Source: Epinephelus fuscoguttatus (Eukaryota; Chordata; Actinopteri; Perciformes; Serranidae). From it: 64,000 nucleotides of DNA. Below are positions 37,301-57,321 of the stretch, one piece after another. The stretch spans positions 22,618,537-22,682,536 of the forward strand of contig NC_064767.1 of the NCBI RefSeq assembly GCF_011397635.1. Direction: 5' to 3'. The position numbers were made by a program, and so were the translations under genes. The notes beneath the pieces were generated by a model. It was given only the letters and a program-made list of their open reading frames with translations. It was not told the origin of the DNA and did no database searches. Each line of letters opens with the position of its first letter. Position 1 is the first letter of the stretch.

Positions 37301-40300
37301 AGTATGTATCGGTCTCAACTCAGATTGGCTCCAAGTGGCTGTGATGAAAATGCAACAACCGGGTGGACGTGCTAATTGTTATCCCTTTACTGGGGCAATG
37401 TAATGACGTGCTGCCACAAAATCCAATACGTCTCCATCCAAGCAACTCTCGGGCATCACTCAAAATTCAGTCTGCACCAACTTTGAGAGAGAGGCTAAAT
37501 AAGAAAGAGATATGAAAGTCACCACCATAAGATTTTCACTGGCCTCCATGCTGCTTTCTATTGTTCACTAAACTCTTTTCTGACTTGTCTATGATGACAC
37601 ACCAGAAAAAAAATAAAGTACATACTGGTCTACTGGCAATGGAAAAATATTCTATGGCTTATTTTAACCAGTATTCAATTTATTTGTTCTGCTGATATAT
37701 ATAAAAACATGCACAACTGATGCATGCATAATGAGAGGTGTGTTTTTTTACCCTGAGGTGGTGACATAGGTGCTCAGGAGGAGGAGGATTCTCCTCAGCT
37801 GCTGAGGACCAGGAGTGACGCCTCCTTCATGCAGGTTCAGAGGAGGTCAAGGACACACACTGCCAGAGATCTGCAGCGCTTGCGCACACACAGGTTCTCA
37901 ATTAACGGACACTTCTACAACCATAAGGTATACTAAACAGAACATACAAACAAGCAAAGGCCTTAATGTATCCCATTGTTGACACATCTGCAGCTGCAGA
38001 GGGGCAGGAGTTTCCTGTGCTGGTGTGCCTGTAGTTGGGCTGAATTTCACAATAGCCTGCTGTGAGCTGATTTCATTAATGTTCCACAGAACACAAGGTT
38101 ACACAGCATGCAGTTTCTCCTGAATACAGTATGCGTGTGTGTATGTGTTTTCATTGAACAGATTCCAGCTTCAGACTGAGGGATTTCCTTCCTGTTCAAA
38201 ATGTCCAAGGTGTTCATGTCCAGGAATCCCTACTCCACTGTTGATGAAGCAGAGTTCCTCATAATTTGTGTCTTTTCACTTATTTCTGTGTATGTGTTTC
38301 TCTTGTCTTCAGACGTCTGTATTTACTCCAGCGTATGGTTCAGTCACTAACGTGCGAGTGAACAGCTCCATGACAACCACACAGGTTCTCAACCTGCTGC
38401 TACACAAGTTTAGGGTAAGCTGTAAGACAATTGTAACATCTCAAGTGTTTTAGTAAAACTTGAAATAATCTGTTTGTGTCTTTTTAAGGTGGAGAATAAA
38501 TCTGAAGAGTTTGTTCTTTATATGGTGCACGAGTCTGGTGGTAAGTCATAATTTTCCTTGTGGTTTTGTCAATGGAAATTTGTGTGTGTGTTTATGGTCA
38601 TTTGTTTTCTTTTTCTGTGGCCTTGTAGAGAGGACCCGACTGAGGGATGGTGAATACCCGCTGGTGGCTCGTGTGCTTTACGGACCTTGTGAGAAAATCT
38701 CTAAGATCTTGATCACGGAGGCCGACCTGGGAGAGGAAGTTACATATGATGTGAGTCTGGGACGCCTCCCACAGCTCTGTTCTCTCATGTTCTCAATAAA
38801 TGACCACTTTTTCATTTTTTGTGTATAGTTTTCAACACAGACACACAATGACACAATGGACCAATGACAGACAGCCAGGTTAAATTTAGCAAGCTGAGGA
38901 AAGGTATCCTGTTTTGGGACTGATGTAACAATGGGCTAAGATGGCCGATTGCATGTTGTGACTGCACATAGTAATAAATAAAACACGTAGCTGGAAAACT
39001 TTCTGGGATTGTCTATAATTAGAATCACTTTCATACAGTACACATAAAGTCAGAAATATAAGTTAAAGGGCCAGTTCATCTAAATAACTAAAACATATCT
39101 GACATACCTCTGGTGGTATGTAGCCATAGTTTTGTTTTTATTTGTCCAGCTTTGGGAATATCCAACTAATATCTGCTTTGACCTGTCTTAAAAGATTACA
39201 TTTAAAATATTCAACAGTAATATTTTTTTAGACATAATTTTCAGGTTACCGTAGATGAACTCATTGGAATTCCATTAGACTGAAAATATAGACTGCATCC
39301 AAAATGTCATGCTGTCATGCTATTTAGTGCACTAAAACAGTGTGTGAGATTTTTTTAGTGTGTCTGAAACCTTAGTATGAAACAAGTAGTATGTGAATTG
39401 CACACTATTTCTGCTTAAATATTACAGTATGCAAACACTGGACTCTATGGTGGCATAAGGCCCAATCACACCGAAATTATTTTTTTTACTAATTTTTTTT
39501 TTTTTGGCATTAAATGCCCCACATCATCTTTGCTTTGCTCTAAGTTGAAGTTTTTTCAACTCAAGGAGTTCATAGTGCTCCAGCAAATACACTAGGTGCC
39601 TAGAGCGCAGAAACAAGAGGCTTGTCGCAAAACACAAACCTTGAGCAAAAAGCTTCATTCTTATTAAAAACAACTACAAAAAGCCACCCCCACCTGCTAA
39701 AACACTTTAAGTGTGATCAGGGCCTGAATATGCCAAAATGCAATGCGGTAGTGACAACAACAGTTATAATGAACAGCGATTGCAGCAGCTCTGTAACATC
39801 AATTTAAGTGTTAAAATAAGTATTTCACTCCTTTTCATTAAACTAGGCTATCTATGCAGTAGAGAGACACAAATACTCTTTGAAATATTCGCTTTTGCTC
39901 AAGAGGTAGAACACCTACAAATTCTAGAGTGCACTGTGCCGCACTGGACATAATGCCCCTGTGATGTGGACTAGACGTTTTGATACAAGAAAGATATGGC
40001 AGCCATTTGATAACAAACAGTCTTGTATTACAGGTAGACAGTACACTAAACTAACTACATTTTAGGCAAGAAATGCTTAGTTTTACCATTTGATCTGAGT
40101 GTTTTCAGCATCCATTTTCACAGTACAGGAAACAGTATGGCGCCCACTTCTTGTTCACAAATTCTCGCATAACAGCCAAACAGTGCACTAAAATGTGTTC
40201 TCAAGACATTTTAGAAGAGAAATAGACAACACAGTAACAGAATCTTGATTCATATTTGATCAGCACTGCCTAGTTTTACTGTTTGATCAGAGTTTGATCT

Positions 40301-42543
40301 GCATTTTAAAGAGAGAATGTGCTTCTATACTCTTTGTGCCTGTACTGTTGAGTTTACGGATGAGCAATGAAAACTGGGCACTGGTAAGATGGAGGGAAGT
40401 TTACCACAGTTCATTTTTTAAATTGCCAGTAGAGCTGAGGTTGGCACGGTTTACCAATCTTATGCGTTTCCAAGCCACAAGGAGGCTCCCAGGAGGTGAC
40501 TTGGTTATTACAGCTCAGTGGATCTAAAAAGATACATCCTACTGTTTATTCACACAAAATTATTTTTAACGATAATTCATATATTGGGTATGTAGTGTAT
40601 AACCTGCAATTTCGGTTGCATCGATAGTCTGGTGTTTATGTTGCTTTTTTATATGTAAAAAAAAATATTTTTGTTTGTTGTGTTTTTTGTTATTAAAGTG
40701 AACTGATCCTTTAAAATAGTGGCAGAGCTATTCTTTTTGAGATTTACCCTCTACTTAAAGCTACTATATTATTTTATCTTTATTGTTTATATTTTTATCT
40801 GGACAGAGAAATGTGCCTGTGCACTTAAAGTATGGCTGACGGTGGAATCTTAAAATCAAGGACACGTTGTAGCTCCTTCATGCTGATGATATGTGCTGAT
40901 ATGAATCTTTTTCTCCTCAGGTTGCCCAGTACATAAAGTTTGAGATTCCTGTTTTAGACAGCTTCGTAGAGAAACTTAAAGAGGAAGAGGAACGTGAAAT
41001 AAACAAGCTGACCAAAAAGTAAGTCAAGAGTCTGTCTACCCAGCAAACAAAGTTACGAAACTAGTTCCGATCCAGACAAAGCCGACCTTAATGACATTTC
41101 TATTTCATTATGTGAAGCCAATATCTGTGACCGAGCACCGCAGCACGTACCCGGAATCAATCAAAAGAAAACCCTCAATGAGGACAGTGTTTGTATGACA
41201 TATTTATTACTCACTGTTAACAGGGTTGTGTAACCATTAACTCTCATGACTAAGATTTCTGCCCTGTGACACATTTTACTTGTGTGTGACTTGTGGCATG
41301 TGGGTTCAGACATATGGTTTATTTAACTACATACACAGGCATATTTTATCACGCACACAGTCACTTAACCGCCACCATTAAAGGGTAAGCCTGGTGGCCT
41401 TTTTATATTGATCTCAATGTTATGTAATTGCATGAAAAGAAAAACCTCAACAGTGAATTTTTGTGACTAATAAGTATGTGACACCACCTGTGACAGCTTA
41501 CTCCTCTGGGCTATTAACACGGTCATCCAAAACCACACCAGTTAGCCACACTGTTACACTGAGTGGCTTGTTCTTTCATTACAATAAACACAGGCACTGT
41601 GGTTTATTTTTATAGCCAAACCCCATACACACCTTCATGCTTACTAATGTGTCTTATCCGCCAATTAAAATAGTCCCCCACAAATTCACTGTTTACCCCT
41701 GTTTGAGTAACGTTTGCTTTGTTTTAAAACATTTATTTACTTTTTAAAAATGAAACTTCATATTCATGACCAGTTTTTTAAGGTTTACGTTTCAAGTCCC
41801 TGCTTAGATTTTTTTTAAAGTGTTTGGGGTGCATTTATATCAATGTAAAGAAATGTATCAGTGTGTGTATCTGAGCACTTGTGCCTTTTGTGTCATATCA
41901 ACTCTTTTACATGTAGCCCGCAACGGGAAATTGTCCGTGTCAGTAGCCTTCTCACCTTCTGGAAATATGTTGTTTAGTTTCGGTGAGGGGTGGCACCTGG
42001 GTAGAGTGTGCAGTGGCAGGATATTACGCAGATTACACCTCAGCCACTTAGCGGGTTTGTGATTTGGTCATTAACAACAGTCTCTTTGAATTTGTCTTGA
42101 TAATTTCGGCTTTGTCGCTTACCAACAGAATTTCACAGATCTCATCATCTCTCTAGTTAGACATTTTTTTGCCCTCTTCGTGTAAATGATCCTTCTTCTT
42201 CACTCTCAGATTTTTGTTTTCTTGATGGGAATTCTCCAGACATTCACTGACTCTATTCACACATGGGCTCGATCAAACATGACACAAACTTTGTGCTAGG
42301 GAGCTGGCAGGGTAGAATCGGTTCAATGTCCTTCAAACTGATAGATGTGTTCTTATATACAACACCTTTGAGTAATGTCTAGATCATTTCAGGATTGTGG
42401 TGCATGTATGGAGGGACTGAAGAGTGTCTCAGAGATGGAGTCTTTAATTGTGTGTGTTTTGTCACCTCTGCAGGTACAGCGCTCTGAAATCTATGATTCA
42501 ACATCAGCTCGAAGGCAGAGCTCACACCAGTGACAGAGTATGA
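21800..42543 (+). CDS. rassf4: Ras association domain family member 4 (eleven coding exons)
   Basis: Exons are 21800-21852, 22004-22079, 34421-34527, 36334-36417, 37106-37163, 37778-37927, 38313-38414, 38489-38540, 38629-38750, 40921-41018 and 42474-42543. They total 972 nt and 323 residues (human 321). RASSF4 is a non-enzymatic Ras-GTP-binding adaptor and candidate growth suppressor that pairs with MST-type Hippo kinases. An N-terminal conserved block (residues about 20-78) includes '[12 protein letters not shown]' and '[18 protein letters not shown]'. A polar linker follows. The Ras-association domain spans about 177-268 ('[16 protein letters not shown]', '[17 protein letters not shown]'). 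A C-terminal SARAH helix covers about 269-315 ('[19 protein letters not shown]', then '[12 protein letters not shown]'). The start has A at -3 and G at +4. The donor of exon 4 was set at 36417 and the acceptor of exon 6 at 37778 because only those keep the frame. Intron 2 (12.3 kb) contains depp1 antisense; (GT)24 sits just before exon 3. Confidence 0.95.
22586..22611. repeat. (GT)n microsatellite
   Basis: Pure GT repeat of about 26 bases in rassf4 intron 2. Confidence 0.9.
22612..24084. other. rassf4 intron 2, unrecognised part
   Basis: No exon or clear repeat recognised. A short stretch near 23700-23930 is open in two frames but shows no family motif. Confidence 0.4.
24085..25735 (-). mobile_element. 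Degenerate non-LTR retrotransposon (L2/CR1-like), antisense in rassf4 intron
   Basis: Fragments of a reverse transcriptase read on the - strand. A palm-entry block lies around 25718-25362 ('[20 protein letters not shown]', '[10 protein letters not shown]'). Then come '[12 protein letters not shown]' around 25136-25099 and the catalytic 'YVDDTQ' at about 25037-25020. A C-terminal block at 24741-24553 includes '[12 protein letters not shown]' and '[13 protein letters not shown]'. The 3' end near 24085 has the familiar 'tttgtatagcacatttcat' sequence on the + strand. No endonuclease domain was seen; frames are broken by stops and shifts, so it is a dead, 5'-truncated copy. Confidence 0.8.
25736..26408. 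other. rassf4 intron 2, unrecognised part
   Basis: Nothing recognised. Confidence 0.4.
26409..26672 (+). repeat. SINE copy with internal deletion
   Basis: The head 'gcagctttggcttaggaggt' retains an A-box-like sequence. The body runs 'tccttgggcaagatgctgaa' to 'gtgtgagtgtgtg'. The 3' tail 'cactttgagtggtggaaaga' to 'ccatttacc' is the LINE-derived end typical of fish SINEs. The B-box region is missing between head and body. Confidence 0.65.
26673..28640. other. rassf4 intron 2, unrecognised part
   Basis: Mostly unrecognised. A short element end, 'gggtaagatggggtgagatg', near 27812 resembles a dispersed fish repeat. 'tagctagatagctagcaa' near 28070 is low complexity. Confidence 0.4.
28641..28680. 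repeat. Perfect 19-bp-arm inverted repeat
   Basis: Arm 28641-28659 (AACTAACTGTTGTATAAAG) is the exact reverse complement of 28662-28680. Only CA lies between the arms. It abuts a SINE. Arms are too short and the loop too small for a typical microRNA precursor. Confidence 0.9.
28690..29037 (+). repeat. tRNA-derived SINE, near full length
   Basis: The head at 28690-28757 has RNA polymerase III A-box ('tagctcagtccatag') and B-box ('gtttgagtcc') sequences in tRNA-like spacing. The body includes 'gtgcccttgaacaaggcacc' and 'gaaccccccaaccgctcggg'. The 3' end 'gggattaataaagtgaataa' leads into an A-rich tail. It inserted next to the 28641 palindrome. No open frame; it is not a functional tRNA gene. 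Confidence 0.85.
29402..29676. repeat. Diverged relative of the 13.3-kb hAT-like MITE
   Basis: It shares with 13293-13625 the order 'gattactttttattatcagt', 'gtctttaaaatgtc', 'ttttgtccaaccaaca', 'ttaaacaattactgaaat' and a closing 'tttcagctcc'. Terminal repeats are decayed. Confidence 0.55.
29763..29768 (-). terminator. depp1 poly(A) signal
   Basis: AATAAA on the - strand, 255 bases beyond the depp1 stop codon, the first canonical hexamer downstream. Confidence 0.55.
30024..30428 (-). CDS. depp1: DEPP1 autophagy regulator homologue, nested in rassf4 intron 2
   Basis: A single coding exon of 134 codons plus stop. DEPP (decidual protein induced by progesterone, C10orf10 in older human annotation) is a FOXO- and fasting-responsive small protein linked to autophagy and oxidative stress. 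Three blocks match human DEPP1: residues 13-23 '[11 protein letters not shown]', '[17 protein letters not shown]' around 37-53, and 'DPVDWLFG' at 123-130. The human protein is about 212 residues, so this one lacks the region after the WLFG block. The start codon follows immediately after a splice acceptor ('ctgctgcag|c' then ATG). The gene lies antisense in a rassf4 intron as in human. Identification rests on these blocks and on synteny together. Confidence 0.9.
   Translation of the reverse strand: MKRRRLLPSLPLLPTITETLEDLPVHPSSSQSTQSSPSLEDYMSSIQALARPAETPSCGPVRLQRSPRLRQFSKAQMKLSASASLPRGSPRTLRTSRHYSLGLNSTEDFSLKMSREKDCRGKDPVDWLFGQIRT
30843..30952 (-). promoter_or_regulatory. depp1: depp1 TATA box and 5'-UTR exon
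   Basis: On the - strand TATAAAGG lies at 30952-30945. A non-coding exon starting about 30 bases downstream (near 30920) ends at 30843 with donor 'ccaaag|gtgaga'. This joins the acceptor preceding 30429, one base before the ATG. A TATA box with a short leader exon fits a sharply inducible gene. Confidence 0.7.
31020..31080. repeat. 61-base alternating purine-pyrimidine tract
   Basis: (GT)n, then (GC)5, then 'atgtgtgcgtgtgtgt', with no break in purine/pyrimidine alternation. It lies 68 bases upstream of the depp1 TATA box. Such tracts favour left-handed Z-DNA under negative supercoiling. Confidence 0.85.
31081..33409. other. rassf4 intron 2, unrecognised part
   Basis: No exon recognised. Part of 31.84-32.4 kb looks like an old dispersed repeat but has no terminal structure that I could define. 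Confidence 0.35.
33415..33935. repeat. Dispersed hAT-type repeat, copy 1
   Basis: Colinear with 46430-46862. Shared blocks include 'gtggtcatgtttaaagatat', 'gaatctgtatcagac', 'aaaacttcacctgct' and 'gaatgtggaaaaactgg'. Both end in 'gggctgtatgtggccc' followed by 'acacccctg'. The reverse complement CAGGGGTGT start is typical of hAT-family termini. Non-coding. Confidence 0.65.
34349..34396. repeat. (GT)24 next to the rassf4 exon-3 acceptor
   Basis: Pure (GT)24 ends 24 bases before the exon boundary at 34421; the remaining acceptor is 'tgtgtttttgcacgtgtgcag'-like and poor in pyrimidine runs. Confidence 0.9.
35090..36105. repeat. Long inverted-repeat element in rassf4 intron 3
   Basis: The left part reads 'agtttagcttagcatgaaga' and 'aaacagctagcctggctctg'. 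The right part reads 'ttggcaagaatgcaaataag' and 'cttcccaaaatgctgaac'. These are the opposite ends of a common fish element, one end of which also appears alone at 7249-7392 and near 58720. It is non-coding and about 1 kb; exact ends are uncertain. Confidence 0.5.
39064..40714. repeat. 1.65-kb TTAA-flanked element in rassf4 intron 9
   Basis: The start 'ttaaagggccagttca' and the end, whose reverse complement is 'ttaaaggatcagttca', match at 14 of 16 bases. Both start with TTAA. No transposase frame is evident in between, so it is either non-autonomous or two element ends that happen to be paired. Confidence 0.45.
41019..42473. other. rassf4 intron 10
   Basis: No repeat or exon recognised. Confidence 0.4.
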
Positions 42544-42565
42544 GTGTTCTTGTATGCACTAATGT

Positions 42566-42568
<3 letters not shown>

Positions 42569-42611
<43 letters not shown>
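42569..42611. repeat. (GT)n in rassf4 3' UTR
   Basis: About 43 bases of GT starting 26 bases after the rassf4 stop codon, so inside the expected 3' UTR. Confidence 0.9.
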
Positions 42612-42615
<4 letters not shown>

Positions 42616-42973
42616 TGACTGTGTGACTGTGTGAGAGGGGAAGGGTGGGTTCAACACTAATGATTGTTTGATTGTTGATTAATTATGGGAACATTGCCAA
42701 TGCTGTAGTGAATGTAGAGGCAAAGGTAAATGGGTAAAAGTTAAGGCTGCAATAGAACCATATCAAACACCAATGTGCTTCTACTATTAGAATTACATAT
42801 CTTAACAGTTTGTATAATCTGTTTTGTTAATGTTATTACAATGAAGTGTATCACTGCTTTGATATCTCTGCTGTTAACATACTTGCATTTTCTACAAAAA
42901 TTCTTACTGCAAGTTTGAATATTTATACAAGCTGATTTTGGTAATGTTTTCTCTGACTTGGACCTTTTTATGT

Positions 42974-42979
42974 AATAAA
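42974..42979 (+). terminator. Probable rassf4 poly(A) signal
   Basis: AATAAA, 431 bases after the rassf4 stop codon, the first canonical hexamer on the + strand. Confidence 0.5.
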
Positions 42980-43747
42980 TCTGTTTTAGTGTGGCCTTTA
43001 TAAATGCTGTTGAATCTCTGCTGACACCAAACATAATACCCAGCTTGGACTTCCCACACAGCTGTCTTTATTATTTTCTGTACTTCCATGGTGACTGGAG
43101 CACAGATTAGCATTGTTCTTCTGAGTGACCCTCTTTGCCAGCTAGTTCCCATGAGCTTTGTGTGCATGTGTGTGTGTATGTATGACTGTGTGTGTGTGTC
43201 TCTCTAGACCTATCAACATTACACAATGAGGGTATCCTGAGAGATGAGGGCTGTTCCGTTTTCCCACAGTTTAACAAGCAGCAAGACTGATGTAGTATTT
43301 TGTGGACCAACATTGACCGACATTGCTATTTGATTAATCAAATGATAAAAACAATTTGATTAATTGTTGAGACACACACACACACATCTGTTGTGCATAG
43401 GCTCATGCAACACAAGTGAAGTAAATGCCAAAAAAATAAAAAGCTCACAGTTTTTTGTTGAGTGTGTCCGAGGGGTTTTTCATGATTTCGCAACACTTGT
43501 GACTGTGCCAGGGACTCGGACAGAAAACGTATCACATGTAAAAAGGTAAAAAAAAAGGCCAGTTGTAGCCTAAATTCCTGGTGCATCGGCCCCAGAGACT
43601 GTGAAATTTCTCATGTTGTCATTGTATGAATTGTACTATTATTATTAGCACAGGGGCACCAGGTTTGCTGTCACAGTCTGCTCTTTACTGTGAACACCAA
43701 CTGACAGAAATAGGTACAACAAAGGCTGTTTTTTTTTCATAAATGCC

Positions 43748-44118
43748 TTAAAGGGAAACTGGTATTTTTCACCCAAGACCCAATTTCTCATGTTTTTGTG
43801 TTTAAGTGAATAATGGGAACAATAATTATTTAAACGGGTCCAGAGCAAGGGATCGGTGCACTATTGTCTTTGTGACAATAGTGCACCGATCCCCTCCCTG
43901 ATCCCAGACATTATACTAACAATCTGAGCCTGTCTGTGGCAGAAGCAAGCACTTACTTACTTCCGATACTGCCCCGAACAACTACATTGCAGCCTATTTT
44001 GCAGCTGCCGGCTGCAATGCTCTCACTCAATATTGGACCAGTTTTAAAAACTGCTGTCCCCATCAGGCACCTAGACACAAAAACATGAGAATGTAGGGTC
44101 CAGGTTGAAAAACCTTAA
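43748..44118. repeat. 371-bp MITE with internal perfect hairpin
   Basis: Both ends are TTAA-bearing inverted repeats. The left end contains 'ttctcatgtttttgtgt' at about 43785-43801 and the right end its exact complement at about 44075-44091. Inside, 43849-43868 (GGGATCGGTGCACTATTGTC) is the perfect reverse complement of 43874-43893, with loop TTTGT. No coding frame. Confidence 0.75.
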
Positions 44119-44146
44119 AGATACCTCTTAAGACATTTGATGTGTG

Positions 44147-44600
44147 TGTCTCACAGACTGAAAATAATGGACATAGTTACTGTGACTACTACTGGTTTGT
44201 GGACTCCTGTGCTGAAGCCTCGAGTTCAGAATTTTGGCCATCTTGGTTTTTTGGAGCCAGAGGTGGCCATACTTGGGTGAGAGGCTGGAGCAGGAGGAGC
44301 GAGGGGTGGATGTGACTAAGAAGCGGAGTATACTGTTGTCAGACAGCCTCTCATACAAAACAGCCTGCCCTTAATCTTAACTTAAAGCCGTAATAAAATC
44401 TTAACAGCTGAATTATATAAAAGTTCACCCCCTGTACAGCTGTCATGAAGGGGAACATTAGCAAAAGAGACCAAAACTGCTTTGTGCCAGGCTGTAAAGA
44501 TGATTATTTCTGCTGTAAAGTTAAGCATCATAACATGGAGGTCTATGGGGATTGACTGGCTTCTGGAGCCAGCCTCAAGTTGGCGTCATTACTGAGGGTT
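44147..44600. repeat. Inverted copy of the repeat at 160-640
   Basis: It contains 'aataatggacatagtt', 'ggagccagaggtggccat' and, further on, 'catggaggtctatgggga' and 'ctggagccagcctcaag'. These are the complements of the blocks at 160-640 in reversed order. Confidence 0.55.
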
Positions 44601-44910
44601 GACGTGTGTCTACAAGTTATAGCAATTTCAACTGGTGCCTGATGAAACATGTTCCTAAAGGCAGGTCTGCCCACAGAAATGGCAGGGTCCCAGGTCCCAT
44701 GAATAAGCACTTCCTAAATCTGCTTTACTCATATCAAATCAAAACTCTTCTGTCTCGTGGTCAGCCGCCTGCCCACAGTGGGTTTTAAGTTGGGTACAAT
44801 AACAATATAATGTTTATTTTTGTCTTTTTCAGTCATGGTGAATATTTTGGTTCAAAACAAAATGTGACTCTCACTGCTTATAATTAGGATAAACATGATT
44901 ATTGCTGACC

Positions 44911-45190
44911 TCTAAAGGTGACTTGGCTTTTGCCATCAGGGCCCCTAGGAGGAGGAGATTAGGCTTGCTAGCACATTACTCATTTTAAATCATTGCTTAA
45001 AACATATTTCTATGGGAAAGCTCCGGCTCTGAATGCCTAATTCGTACTTTTGTGATTTATAACTAATTCATTTTTTTTTTTTTTATGGTGTCTTAGCTTC
45101 TAACATTGTTTTTAATTATTGTAATCTTGTTGTTTTATTTTTATGCACAATCTGAAGCACTTTTTACCCTTGTTTAGATAAGTTCTACAC
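44911..45190 (+). mobile_element. Possible LINE 3' relic
   Basis: A short frame 'GDLAFAIRAPR' at about 44919-44951 resembles the extreme C-terminus of fish non-LTR ORF2 proteins. It is followed by AT-rich sequence like their 3' UTR. Frame is lost immediately. Weak call. Confidence 0.3.
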
Positions 45191-46429
45191 AAGAAAAAGG
45201 TTTAAAAGTGTAATTTTATCTGTTATTGATTTTACATGACTCTGGAGGCATCTAAAATAATAGAAAGCAATCAGCATACTGAATGAGACATATGATCCTA
45301 GGGGCAGTAGAAGAGCACAAACCATTATCAGAGGCGATACTCCTACAGGCCATCGCTTATTTTCACTGCTATTATTGGGTAAGCAATATTGAAGCAACAA
45401 TGCACACACACTCAAGTCAAATTCAAGTCTAGGCCCACTTATTTATGTTTTTTATACATGTATACTGTAACACCAGGTAATAGTGACTGTATCCTGTGTA
45501 TAAATTGCGCATGTTAATTGGTGAACAGTCAGGGCACCGGTTTTTCATTGTATGGAAATGTACTGGTACGAAAAAACTGCAAACGCAAAATTGGTAAAGA
45601 GGAACACTGGTCACATGTGGGCACATGATCTCACTCACACGAATATTTACAAAACAGTTGCAGCCTCAGAAATTGCTAAGATCAATCCACATGTGAGAGG
45701 CTACAACTGTATATTATAAGCTTTTCCAAACTGATACATACTGGAGAGGGTAATGTAAATGTAATATGTTTCAGTATTTTGTTGAGCAGCAAGTCCAAAA
45801 CCAGATTGAAGTCTGGAGGCTTGGGCAGGCTACTGTAAAATTAGGGTCAGTCCACATCTGTGTGGAGGATGACATTCAGTATGCTTGAAATGTGCTACAC
45901 ATTGCCAATTGTGTGTGCTTTGCTAATGAAATATCAGCTGTGTGTTTACCAGTCTGACCTGAAAGTTTTGCCATTTTCTATGTAGTAACCACAGTGACAC
46001 ATATTCTCAAAGTTAAAGGCGAGTGCTCCTGCTTTGCTTTTCCAATCACATCTCAAAACCTGATTTACTTATATTTAGGTCCTTGTCCTGCTTTATTAGT
46101 TGTGAGCTTAATACTATCTGAGGATGTCCATCATGTTTCTTTTTAGATACATTTCAATGAGTTGGGTGAAGTCTCAGTGGTACATCCAATCTGCTCAAAA
46201 GACTTTTAAGTTAGACATGACATGTGTGCACTCGCCTCCACCTTCACAACTTGTGTTTGTAAGAGTTCAGTCTGGCCCACTCGATGACTTAACACACCTA
46301 ATGTTGATGCACTTGTGAAGGCTGAGAGGTTTCAGGAGCAATTTAAATAGTGAGTAGATACTTCAAAATGCTGCCCCAGAGGCTGTTCCACCCTGACCAG
46401 TATACAGTTCTCTAAAATAACAATGAATG
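45191..46429. other. Intergenic rassf4-paox, unrecognised
   Basis: No gene or repeat recognised. Confidence 0.4.
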
Positions 46430-46862
46430 AATGTGGTCATATTTAAAGGTATTGAAAGTTGTGAAACAAATTGTCAGCTAGCAGCTTCAGTACAAAAGAA
46501 TCTGTATCAGACACTGCTGCTGAGGCACTGACAAACTTCAGACTGTAACTGGTTTATAAGGCAGAGGATGACTTCACCTGCTTCTTCAATAGCTTCCATT
46601 TTATTGGAAAAATATGGGGGGAAAATGCAGATGTAATGAAGGTGAGTAGTAGACCGACTGAATGTGGAAAAACTGGGACATACTATTGAATTTGCACATA
46701 TTTTTCTAAGGATATCACGGGCGGTTCATCGTTTGATAAATGGACGAGGAAAAAACGGGGAAATTTCAAGGGGTTGTTATTTATAGGTTATTATGCAGTG
46801 GTTTTACTGGTCCGGCACTGGGCTGTATGTGGCCCGTAAACTAAAATGAGTTTGACACCCCT
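46430..46862. repeat. Dispersed hAT-type repeat, copy 2
   Basis: Same block order and orientation as 33415-33935, ending 'aaatgagtttgacacccctg', the better preserved terminus of the two. Confidence 0.65.
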
Positions 46863-47398
46863 GCAATAAGTTTATGAGCACATTATAGGTTATGCATTTT
46901 TGTTCATGATATTAGAGTATGATTATTCCCTGACAGAATTAAACAGGCAGGCCACGACAAGAACGGATGACGAAATATTTGAATGGTCCATGAAAACAGC
47001 CTGTTTGCCACGTCCAGCGCACACACCCCTCTGTGCACCCCTGTCAGGTGTCTCCACATTGGCACCGTTTACAGTAATGGAGACCTCTGTGTTCCAACGA
47101 GCGTGGAAGTGAGGCGAGTGCTTATATGTTTCATCACATATGTCTAAAGGCATCTCTGTGCAGCACCTGGTTCACCTGAGCTGGCCTGAACAGTTACTGA
47201 ACAGACAAGCTTTGGGCATGCAGCTGCACAGCTCCGCCTCCTGCACCGGGGCTTCGTAGAGCTGTCAGCCCCAAATTAACAACACTCATAACGGGAGGCG
47301 GAATTCACGGTAGGCCTACGTATACGGAAGCAGACAACGGGATTCATATCTTTACATGTAGGCTACGGTTGTGACTTTGTGTCCGGTGCAAAGCGAAT

Positions 47399-57117
<9,719 letters not shown>

Positions 57118-57282
57118 AAAATTTAAAAGAGGAACACATAAAAACTGTTTTTTAATCCCCAAAACATAATGCAGTAATACTGAAAAAAAAGACCTCCAAA
57201 GATTTTGCACATCTGTTTCCAGGTTTTGGGGAGTACGACTGCATACTGTATGTGACGTAAGTTCTGAAGCACCTAATAATGT

Positions 57283-57321
57283 AATAAAACTTGCATTTAA
57301 CTTGATTGAAAATGTAATAAA
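57283..57321 (+). terminator. paox poly(A) signals
   Basis: Two AATAAA hexamers, at 57283-57288 and 57316-57321, lie 166 and 199 bases after the paox stop codon. Confidence 0.5.

Noticed and set aside
37761-37777. Alternative acceptor of rassf4 exon 6 at 'acatag'
   Set aside because: It would add 8 bases and shift the frame; the 'gctcag' acceptor keeps phase with exon 5.
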